Positions 7,219 through 13,231 of a stretch of DNA of 14,667 nucleotides are shown here, in pieces. Origin of the DNA: Candidatus Omnitrophota bacterium (GTDB lineage: Bacteria > Omnitrophota > Gorgyraeia > Gygaellales > Profunditerraquicolaceae); contig JAGOIJ010000029.1 of assembly GCA_017995695.1 (NCBI GenBank), positions 1-14,667 on the forward strand. Direction: 5' to 3'. The notes beneath the pieces are model-generated. The model was not told the origin of the DNA and searched no databases. It worked only from the letters and a program-made list of their open reading frames with translations. The position numbers and the translations under genes are program-made. Each line of letters opens with the position of its first letter. Within the stretch, counting starts at the first letter, position 1.

Positions 7219-8712
7219 TTAACCTCCATACCAGTAGCTCACCAAAGGTTTGGTTTCTTTGGTATCCTCAATAATAATATTCTTGAGCCTTGAATACTCA
7301 AGCAACCCTTCCCTGCCTAATTCCTTGCCGAATCCGCTCTGCTTAAATCCGCCGTACGCAAGCTCATTAAAAAACATCCCATAGGTGTTAATCCAAATCG
7401 TGCCGGCATGCAATGCGCTGCTTATTTCTTTGGCTCTTGCCTCATCTTTGGACCAGATGCTGGCAGCAAGCGCAAAATCAGAAGCATTGGCTAGTCTGAC
7501 AGCTTCAGGCGCATCAGAAAATTTAGCTACGCACACCACCGGACCAAAAACTTCTTCTCGCCAGATTGCCATAGACGGTTGAACATCCGTGATAACCGTG
7601 GGCTCAAAGAAAAATCCTTTTTGCAATGCCGCACCTTGTGGCACGCTTCCGCCACAACGTATACGCGCGCCTTCGCGCTTCGCTTTTTCAGTAAATGCTA
7701 AAACTCTTTTTCGCTGACTTTCAGAAATTAAAGGGCCCATCTGTGTTTCAAAATCCTCTCCCGGGCCAAGCTTTAATTTTTGCGCCTTACTAACAAATAA
7801 CTCCAGGAATTTATCGTACACGTCATCTTCCACTAAGATGCGCGACATAGCGGTGCACATCTGACCCTGATTCAAGAATATTGAACATAATGAACCATTG
7901 ACCGCAGCCTCGAGGTCCGCGTCCTTGAAGATAATCGAAGCGGACTTTCCGCCTAATTCCATAGTTGTTTTCTTCACATTGCTTGAGGAATAGGTGAGAA
8001 TCTTCTTGCCAACTTCATTGCTTCCGGTAAAAGAAATCATATCAACATCTTGTGCGCTGCACAGTTGTTCGCCAATGGCATCGCCGCTACCGACAATAAT
8101 GTTTACCACGCCGGCAGGCAGACCTGCCTCATGGATAATGTTGCCTAATGCTAAAACGCTCAACGGCGTTAAGCTTGATGGCTTCAGAATAACGGTATTG
8201 CCTGCAGCTAATGCCTGCGCCAATTTCCACGACGCGATTAATAATGGGTAGTTCCAAGGAACGATTAATACCGCAACGCCCATGGGCTCGCGCACCAAAT
8301 GCGTTTGAGATTTTGAGATTTGCGTAGCAATCTGCTTAATTTCTGGCTTAAGGAAATCCTCCAGGTGCTCGGCAAAGTATTTGAATGTTTCAGCGCTGGA
8401 AGGTATATCCATAAAGGTCGATTCTTTAATGGGCTTTCCGGTATTTTCAGTTTCAATCTGGGCTAACTCTTGAGCCTTATCAAGAATACCCTGATGAATT
8501 TTTAAAATATACTCTTTGCGCTTACTAAGCGGTAATCTTGGCCATTCTCCCGTATCAGCCTGCGCGCGAGCAGCGTTAAACGCCATGCGCACTTCAGTAA
8601 CCGAGGCAAGCGATACTTCCGCAATCGCTTCGCCGGTCGAAGGATTAATTACCTTTTGCCGCTGCTGCGTATTAACAAACTGACCGTTAATGTATAAAGA
8701 ATATTGATTCAT
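7219..8712 (-). CDS. NAD(P)-dependent aldehyde dehydrogenase (betaine-aldehyde/ALDH superfamily)
   Basis: Oxidises an aldehyde to the carboxylate. 497 residues, the usual size for the hydrolytic ALDH family. Visible: PWNYP with Asn154 (oxyanion hole), cofactor-binding SFTGSNEVGK at 227-236, general base Glu252 in MELGGKS, catalytic Cys286 in NQGQMCT, EEVFGP at 386-391 with cofactor-ribose Glu387, and the C-terminal signature GGFKQSGFGKELG. No CoA-acylating features are seen, so the carboxylate is the expected product, matching the acid-activating ligase whose start overlaps this stop. There is no good Shine-Dalgarno before the ATG: the 130-bp repeat ends 10 bp upstream. The N-terminus MNQYSLYINGQFV fits the family, so the start is credible. 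Confidence 0.95.
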   Translation of the reverse strand: MNQYSLYINGQFVNTQQRQKVINPSTGEAIAEVSLASVTEVRMAFNAARAQADTGEWPRLPLSKRKEYILKIHQGILDKAQELAQIETENTGKPIKESTFMDIPSSAETFKYFAEHLEDFLKPEIKQIATQISKSQTHLVREPMGVAVLIVPWNYPLLIASWKLAQALAAGNTVILKPSSLTPLSVLALGNIIHEAGLPAGVVNIIVGSGDAIGEQLCSAQDVDMISFTGSNEVGKKILTYSSSNVKKTTMELGGKSASIIFKDADLEAAVNGSLCSIFLNQGQMCTAMSRILVEDDVYDKFLELFVSKAQKLKLGPGEDFETQMGPLISESQRKRVLAFTEKAKREGARIRCGGSVPQGAALQKGFFFEPTVITDVQPSMAIWREEVFGPVVCVAKFSDAPEAVRLANASDFALAASIWSKDEARAKEISSALHAGTIWINTYGMFFNELAYGGFKQSGFGKELGREGLLEYSRLKNIIIEDTKETKPLVSYWYGG

Positions 8713-8722
8713 ATTTAATGTC

Positions 8723-8852
8723 AGCGGGTCCTGTTCGGCTGATCCACCTCGCCGTCCTCAGCTATCGCTTGCGCGCGGGCAACACCCAACCCAATCGGAT
8801 GGGTTGGTGTGGCACCTGCGCGCCAAGGGCTTCGGCTCAACCGCCACCCGCT
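8723..8852 (+). repeat. Structured intergenic repeat, copy 1 (130 bp, inverted ends)
   Basis: Bounded by perfect 7-bp inverted ends AGCGGGT (8723-8729) and ACCCGCT (8846-8852). Its left part, CGGGTCCTGTT followed by GCTGATCCA, matches the minus strand of the element at 11546-11624, as does the right end GCCACCCG. It contains an inner hairpin (8782-8810, ACACCCAACCC paired to GGGTTGGTGT around loop ATCGGA). It fills the whole gap between the TPR stop (7 bp away) and the ALDH start (10 bp away). No ORF; function unknown. Confidence 0.75.
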
Positions 8853-8859
8853 AAGAGGC

Positions 8860-9342
8860 TCATCTTTCTTTATTAGCCATAAATTTGTTCAATGAGTAAA
8901 TCCTTAACAAAAGCTTCATTTCTTTAGCATTTCTTCCCTTTCTCGAATGCAATAGCGCTTTTCTTGCGTATGCTTCTGAGAACTTAGGATTCTTTTTCTT
9001 ATAGGCTATAGACGCATCAAGGTAAGCGCAACTTAAGATACCATGAATACTTTTATCCCTTGGCTGAAGTTCGAGCGCCTTTTTAAAATAAAAAATTGCC
9101 TTTTTAAAATTATCTTGCTCTTGATAACAGTACCCTATGTTGAAAAAAACATGACATTTATCAGCAGATCCTAGCCTAATGATCTTTCTAAAGTAGAAAA
9201 TTGCTTTTCTAAAATTATTTAAGTCTTCATATCCATAAGCAATTTTAAAATATAGATCTTCCTTAATCTTTTTTTCATTTACTAATTTCTCCCAATAGCC
9301 TATTTTTTGCTTTATCTTTTTGGGGTCATTGTCGATTAACAT
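8860..9342 (-). CDS. Small tetratricopeptide-repeat protein
   Basis: 160 residues without a signal peptide or membrane segment, so probably cytoplasmic. Two clear TPR units about 30-62 (FKIAYGYEDLNNFRKAIFYFRKI, shown in part by FRKAIFYF) and 64-97 (GYCYQEQDNFKKAIFYFKKALEL, in part FKKAIFYF), with a weaker third about 98-133. TPRs mediate protein-protein contact; no catalytic motif is visible. A strong AGAGGAG lies 4 nt before the ATG. The gene sits between the aldolase and the dehydrogenase but is much richer in A+T and in Lys/Ile/Phe than either, which suggests a later arrival or a structural role. The partner is unknown. Confidence 0.75.
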   Translation of the reverse strand: MLIDNDPKKIKQKIGYWEKLVNEKKIKEDLYFKIAYGYEDLNNFRKAIFYFRKIIRLGSADKCHVFFNIGYCYQEQDNFKKAIFYFKKALELQPRDKSIHGILSCAYLDASIAYKKKNPKFSEAYARKALLHSRKGRNAKEMKLLLRIYSLNKFMANKER

Positions 9343-9411
9343 TCGGCTCCTCTGGGGTTTTATAACAATATACTGATAGCACAGGGATTCCGTAATCCAT
9401 TAACAATAGTT

Positions 9412-10404
9412 TTAATTGTCCATTATCTTTACTTCCTTAAAATGCTGAAACAGTTTGGTCAAGGGCACGTACCACTTTGAAAGCTGGCCGAACTGACCCT
9501 GCAATTTCATCTTGCCTTGAGTAACCGCGACAAATGAATCAAGTTTGCCGGTGAATATCTGCCGCCAACCTTCTTCTGAACCTGAGAATACAAAGGGCGC
9601 GTCATTAACAAAATCAATTGAAGTGATTTTACCTTTATTGAAATTAAATGTGTAACTATGGGAACCCCCGTCAAGCTTAATGGAAAATAGCAAGGTTAAA
9701 TCTAGCTCTGCACCTTTTTGGGCAATAAATGCATCATTATTCACACGATCAACAATGGCCTGAATGTGTTCCCGCGAAAACATCTCAAACACTGGCTCAT
9801 TGTTGGTTAATCGATCCTTAAGTGCAACATCCAGATCATCAAGAATATCTTTTTGGAACAAACGCGCAACTGATGCCGTGCGCACTGCTTCTTCTAACGC
9901 CTCAATAAGCGCAAGCGCTTCATCAAAGTTTCTTCCAACGGAAACTGCGCCGTGATTCTTCAATACAACTAAATTATTATTCTTAAGCGCTTCAATAACT
10001 AACTCGGGTTTTGTCACTGTCGGTGTTTCTTGCGCTACGACCGGCACGTTGCCTAGATAAAACTTCGTTTCGAAGGTAAGCGCCTTTACATCATTACATA
10101 CAGCGAAATAACCATTAATGAGCGGCGGATGCGCGTGCACAACCACGCTTGCGGGAAAATTTTTATATACCAGCGCATGAAGCGGTAACTCTGAACTTGG
10201 CCTACCACCTTCTGCCTGACCCGTTTTCAGACTCACTTGCACAATATCTTCGGGTTTCAAATCTCCTAAGAATGTGCCGGTTGCGGTTATCAGGATGTGC
10301 TCATTATCCACCCGCGCGCTGATATTGCCAGATTTCGCCACCGCTAATCCCACCTCATACAGGCGCTTGCCGACTTTGATAATTTGATCTTTAAGATTAT
10401 CCAT
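9412..10404 (-). CDS. Class II aldolase/adducin-family enzyme fused to a C-terminal SCP2 domain
   Basis: 330 residues, longer than the usual 200-250. The N-terminal class II aldolase domain (about 1-200) keeps the Zn ligands His90 and His92 (VHAHPP) and His151 (KNHGAV), plus catalytic acid Glu72 in PSSELPLH, matching Glu73 of fuculose-phosphate aldolase. After a linker, residues about 210-325 look like an SCP2 sterol/lipid-carrier domain (LLFSIKLDGG, the predicted strands, then TQGKMKLQGQFGQLSKW). A retro-aldol on a 1-phosphoketose giving DHAP and an aldehyde is the likely chemistry; MtnB-type dehydration is the alternative within the family. AAAGG precedes the ATG at about 8 nt. It lies downstream of the MtnA-like isomerase gene across an AT-rich inverted repeat. 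The SCP2 part is assigned by pattern, not by a search. Confidence 0.88.
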   Translation of the reverse strand: MDNLKDQIIKVGKRLYEVGLAVAKSGNISARVDNEHILITATGTFLGDLKPEDIVQVSLKTGQAEGGRPSSELPLHALVYKNFPASVVVHAHPPLINGYFAVCNDVKALTFETKFYLGNVPVVAQETPTVTKPELVIEALKNNNLVVLKNHGAVSVGRNFDEALALIEALEEAVRTASVARLFQKDILDDLDVALKDRLTNNEPVFEMFSREHIQAIVDRVNNDAFIAQKGAELDLTLLFSIKLDGGSHSYTFNFNKGKITSIDFVNDAPFVFSGSEEGWRQIFTGKLDSFVAVTQGKMKLQGQFGQLSKWYVPLTKLFQHFKEVKIMDN

Positions 10405-10421
10405 GGATTGACCTTTTGTTT

Positions 10422-10553
10422 AAATTCTAAATCCTAATATCTAAATCCTAAACAAATTCAAAATACAAAATTCTAAATTCAAAACAAAATATTTTGTTTT
10501 GGGCATTGTGATTTATGATTTGTTTAGAGTTTATGATTTCGGATTTAGGATTT
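10422..10553. repeat. AT-rich imperfect inverted repeat
   Basis: Fills the 160-bp gap between the aldolase and isomerase genes. The centre is a perfect 20-bp palindrome, AAAACAAAAT/ATTTTGTTTT (10481-10500). The arms are imperfect inverted copies rich in AAATCCTAA-type motifs (TCCTAAACAAAT on the left against TCTAAACAAAT on the right, read inward). No ORF and no T-run; it looks like a miniature repeat rather than a terminator. Confidence 0.65.
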
Positions 10554-10564
10554 AACATCTTTTA

Positions 10565-11527
10565 CTAGATTTTGAGATAAATATGTTTTGAGATCAACTC
10601 ATGCGGCGTCACATCAAACGCCGGATAATAACACTTAACGCCTTTGGGCGCAACGCACACATTAAAAACACTGAACATCTCCTCATCCGGCCGAATTTCA
10701 ATGGGAATTTCCTTACCTGTCTTAACTTTTGACGGCGGCGGACAGAGCACATAAAAAGGAATATTAAAATGTTTCGCGGCAATGGCAATGCCATACGTGC
10801 CGATCTTATTGGCAATATCGCCATTCTGCGCTAAGTGATCCGCCCCCACAATAACTTTGGTAATCTTGCCTTCAGACATCACCTGCGTAACCATACTATC
10901 AGTTATAAGGGTAACGGGAAAACCTGCGCGGGAAAGCTCCCATGCTGTTAAACGCGAACCTTGCAAGTAAGGTCGCGTCTCGGTTGCATAGAAACTCACC
11001 CTTTTGCCCTGTTCTTTGCACATCTCTCCTATAAGAGGCAATAAACCGCTGACATTACAATGAGTTAAAATAACGTCGGCATCAGAAAACAACGCGCTAG
11101 CCTCTTTTGCCTGCTCAATGCGCTTATATTTCAAACCTTCGAGAAATCCGAGGATGCTTTTTTCAAGAGCCGCTTCCCGCAGAGAGCGGGACACCTGGCC
11201 ATCCGATAGGCCAGGGTGCCTAGCCCAACCGAGCACCATATCAGTCAACATCTTAAATGATAGCGTGGGACGGCTGGTATTGAGCGCTTGCGCAACTTTT
11301 TCAAGATGCGGCAATGAGCTGTTTTTCTTAATCTCAAGCAAAAAGGTGTACATTACTAAAAGAACCTGCCCAACAGCGCGCGTCTTCATATCCTTAATCG
11401 CCTTACACGCCTGCTTATAATCTTTCGCTTTTAGATAAGTTACTTTTTGCGGCAACAACGTCTCATCAAGAATACGAATGGTGTTACCTTTCAACTCAAT
11501 TGGCCAGAACAATGGGGATAATTTCAT
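10565..11527 (-). CDS. mtnA: MtnA-like aldose-1-phosphate isomerase (eIF2B alpha/beta/delta superfamily)
   Basis: Predicted to convert a 5-substituted ribose-1-phosphate (methylthioribose-1-P or 5-deoxyribose-1-P) to the 1-phospho-ribulose. 320 residues. MtnA-type features: IRILDETLLP at 17-26, RPT at 86-88, THCN with Cys157 (catalytic Cys160 of the B. subtilis enzyme), ETRPYLQGSRLTAWEL at 183-198, IVGAD with Asp230 (catalytic Asp240), NGDIANKIGTYG with Asn240-Lys241, IPIEIRP at 274-280 and FDVTPHELI at 304-312. Oddities: the usual VRGAPAIG motif near 49-56 has become TRAVGQVLL, and residues 104-112 are encoded by a hairpin related to a nearby repeat. No clear Shine-Dalgarno. It sits between the nucleoside phosphorylase and the aldolase genes, as expected for nucleoside-sugar salvage. 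Archaeal ribose-1,5-bisphosphate isomerase is a relative but a poorer match. Confidence 0.88.
   Translation of the reverse strand: MKLSPLFWPIELKGNTIRILDETLLPQKVTYLKAKDYKQACKAIKDMKTRAVGQVLLVMYTFLLEIKKNSSLPHLEKVAQALNTSRPTLSFKMLTDMVLGWARHPGLSDGQVSRSLREAALEKSILGFLEGLKYKRIEQAKEASALFSDADVILTHCNVSGLLPLIGEMCKEQGKRVSFYATETRPYLQGSRLTAWELSRAGFPVTLITDSMVTQVMSEGKITKVIVGADHLAQNGDIANKIGTYGIAIAAKHFNIPFYVLCPPPSKVKTGKEIPIEIRPDEEMFSVFNVCVAPKGVKCYYPAFDVTPHELISKHIYLKI
11190..11220 (-). repeat. Hairpin inside the MtnA-like gene, related to the inner hairpin of the 8.7-kb repeat
   Basis: On the minus strand CACC-[C]-TGGCC pairs with GGCCA-GGTG around a loop containing ATCGGA. It has the same layout, bulged C and loop as 8782-8810, but the three middle stem pairs differ in a compensating way (AAC/GTT there, TGG/CCA here). 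It encodes HPGLSDGQV. A second small stem, CCCGC/GCGGG (11176-11190), lies next to it. Confidence 0.6.
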
Positions 11528-11545
11528 AAGTCTAATGGCATTCGA

Positions 11546-11624
11546 ACGGGTGGCAGCTGATACAGGGGCCCTGTCGTGCGCAACGAAGTGAGCACGACGG
11601 GATGGATCAGCTAACAGGACCCGT
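11546..11624 (-). repeat. Structured intergenic repeat, copy 2 (79 bp)
   Basis: Nested inverted pairs: ACGGGT/ACCCGT at the ends, AGCTGAT (11555-11561)/ATCAGCT (11606-11612) inside, and GTCGTGC (11573-11579)/GCACGAC (11592-11598) at the core. On the minus strand it begins ACGGGTCCTGTT-AGCTGATCCA, matching copy 1 on the plus strand. It starts 9 bp past the nucleoside phosphorylase stop and lies 18 bp before the isomerase start. Confidence 0.75.
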
Positions 11625-11633
11625 GAGAATACG

Positions 11634-12383
11634 TTATTTGCCCTCCATTTTCTTAACTGTTTCTAAAGCAATGGTGATCAAATTGCTTTCTGCCATATAA
11701 TACAAAGGATTCATGAAGCCCATCTCACCCGTTATAACATTATCACTGACAGCGAGAATTGATCCTGCTGCGACCCTGTTTAACTGCGCAATCGTCAGCA
11801 GCGTCGATGAAACCATATCTACCGCCATGGCCCCTTCTTTGCGCTTTGCTTCCACAATCTCGCGCGTTTCACGCAATAATGCATCCGTGGTCCAGGTGGT
11901 ACCGCGATGCACATTGGCGCCTGTTGCTTTGGCAACGTCATACAACATATCCGTCAACTTCTTATCTGCCTGTGTTACGAATTTGCCGTCTACATAATAG
12001 GGCGTGACGCCATCGCCGCGGATAACCTTATCTACAATTACTAAATCGCCGACTTTAATATTTTCATCAAGCGCCCCGCAGGTGCCAATGCGAATAATAT
12101 TTTTAATGCCGGAATTACACATAACCTCGGCGGTGATTGAAGTATCGGTTGAGAATCTCCCGCCATTCATGCCGGTAATCTTAATTCCTTGATACATCCC
12201 GGTGTACATCGTATACTCCATGAATGAAAAGTTCTTCACTGGGTTCTCGATCTTCTTCATTAAGACTTCTAACCGATCCTTTGGCCCAGGCACAATCGCG
12301 TATTGACCGACATCCTGGGGCCTTAACTGCACCATCGCCACCAAATCCTTACCTGTCATATGTACTTCTTTTTGCATTTGCAT
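11634..12383 (-). CDS. Nucleoside phosphorylase, NP-I family (uridine/purine phosphorylase-like)
   Basis: Expected to split a nucleoside with phosphate to base plus (deoxy)ribose-1-phosphate in the cytosol. 249 residues, typical for the family. Motifs: phosphate-binding PGPKDR at 32-37 and RIGTCG at 98-103, GMNGG at 71-75, the ribose-binding loop VDMVSSTLL at 188-196 and AVSDN with Asp214 at 211-215. The loop aligns best with uridine phosphorylase (EMES-TLL), but the usual Glu-Met-Glu is Asp189-Met190-Val191, so the Glu that contacts the ribose hydroxyl is missing. GGAGGG (12391-12396) lies 7 nt before the ATG, supporting this start. Next downstream is the MtnA-like isomerase, which would take ribose-1-phosphates onward. 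Purine, pyrimidine or 5'-deoxy specificity cannot be settled here. Confidence 0.9.
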   Translation of the reverse strand: MQMQKEVHMTGKDLVAMVQLRPQDVGQYAIVPGPKDRLEVLMKKIENPVKNFSFMEYTMYTGMYQGIKITGMNGGRFSTDTSITAEVMCNSGIKNIIRIGTCGALDENIKVGDLVIVDKVIRGDGVTPYYVDGKFVTQADKKLTDMLYDVAKATGANVHRGTTWTTDALLRETREIVEAKRKEGAMAVDMVSSTLLTIAQLNRVAAGSILAVSDNVITGEMGFMNPLYYMAESNLITIALETVKKMEGK

Positions 12384-12418
12384 TTTGCTACCCTCCGAGT
12401 TAAAGTTCCCTAGTTATT

Positions 12419-13219
12419 TTAAGGTACCTGGCTTGCGCGCGAAAAGGGAGATTGCTTATAAAAATAGTAATGCTGGCCACAAATGCCCACGATCTTTCCC
12501 TCTTTTTCAAAAAAGCGTGTACATTTATCCTGTGCATTGGGCTGCAACACCTCGTTCCACCCATAGTGCATCAAAAGAAAATCTCTCACTGGATCCGGTG
12601 AACAATAGCTCGACTTAGAAGCATCCTTAAATATGATGGCTTCAGGCGAGACCTCTTTCTGTAAGTCTTCAATTCTCGAAACGAGAAAAGGAAAGCCTTC
12701 GTAAGGAATGGGAAGAGGGTATTCCTCAAAGAAATAGGAAATAGTCCCCCACTTATCATTAACAGTCCATACGTTAGGAACAACAGAACCGTTAGAAAAT
12801 TTACCAATTATCCCGGGATTGAGAAAACAAACCGTAACAACTCTCACCATGCTATCAATTTTAATATACTTTTCAACAGGGCTCCCTCCATCGCGTAAGA
12901 AAGTTGATTCTATCAACTTCCACCCTAGAACAGAAGCATTCTTCTCAACATATTGTTGTGAGTCTCCTAACTCAGTAAGCCCTTCTGCATTAAAATCACG
13001 AATATCGCCACCCTTTTCCTTAATCAGTGCGACATATTCTCCTCTCGTTCTTAACGTTGTAGAGAAATCCATCAATTCCTTATTCTTAATTTGACTTATC
13101 TGTTCGGGAGGATAAACAGGAAATTCTCTATACGTAGCAACTAATTCTTGCGAATACAAAAAAGAGCGCATACAAAGAATACTATACACTAAGAATAGAA
13201 TGAAGCATGCTTTCTTCAT
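12419..13219 (-). CDS. Secreted protein of unknown function
   Basis: 266 residues starting MKKACFILFLVYS: a Sec-type signal peptide of about 23-24 residues (hydrophobic 5-20, then SFLYSQE), so the protein should leave the cytoplasm. I do not recognise the family. The mature part is mixed alpha/beta in appearance, aromatic-rich, with several Cys near the C-terminus (SSYCSPDP, QDKCTRFF, VGICGQ). ATG 13219 follows GGGAGGG at 3-4 nt; an upstream TTG at 13231 would weaken the signal peptide's start and lies in the Shine-Dalgarno. It follows the amidohydrolase after 12 nt and precedes the phosphorylase by about 35 nt, so it is probably co-transcribed, although an exported protein is unexpected in a cytosolic pathway. 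Confidence 0.75.
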   Translation of the reverse strand: MKKACFILFLVYSILCMRSFLYSQELVATYREFPVYPPEQISQIKNKELMDFSTTLRTRGEYVALIKEKGGDIRDFNAEGLTELGDSQQYVEKNASVLGWKLIESTFLRDGGSPVEKYIKIDSMVRVVTVCFLNPGIIGKFSNGSVVPNVWTVNDKWGTISYFFEEYPLPIPYEGFPFLVSRIEDLQKEVSPEAIIFKDASKSSYCSPDPVRDFLLMHYGWNEVLQPNAQDKCTRFFEKEGKIVGICGQHYYFYKQSPFSRASQVP

Positions 13220-13231
13220 AAACCCTCCCAA

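Noticed and set aside
8713..8859. Possible riboswitch before the aldehyde dehydrogenase
   Set aside because: The structure is shared with a second, oppositely oriented intergenic copy and has inverted ends, which fits a dispersed repeat better than a gene-specific leader.
9343..9411. Terminator after the aldolase gene (GGATT-N4-AATCC)
   Set aside because: The stem is only 5 bp and no T-run follows on the minus strand.
10422..10553. Possible CRISPR array or tandem repeat
   Set aside because: Units are degenerate, not evenly spaced and have no spacers; the arrangement is an inverted repeat. I found no CRISPR array anywhere in the window.
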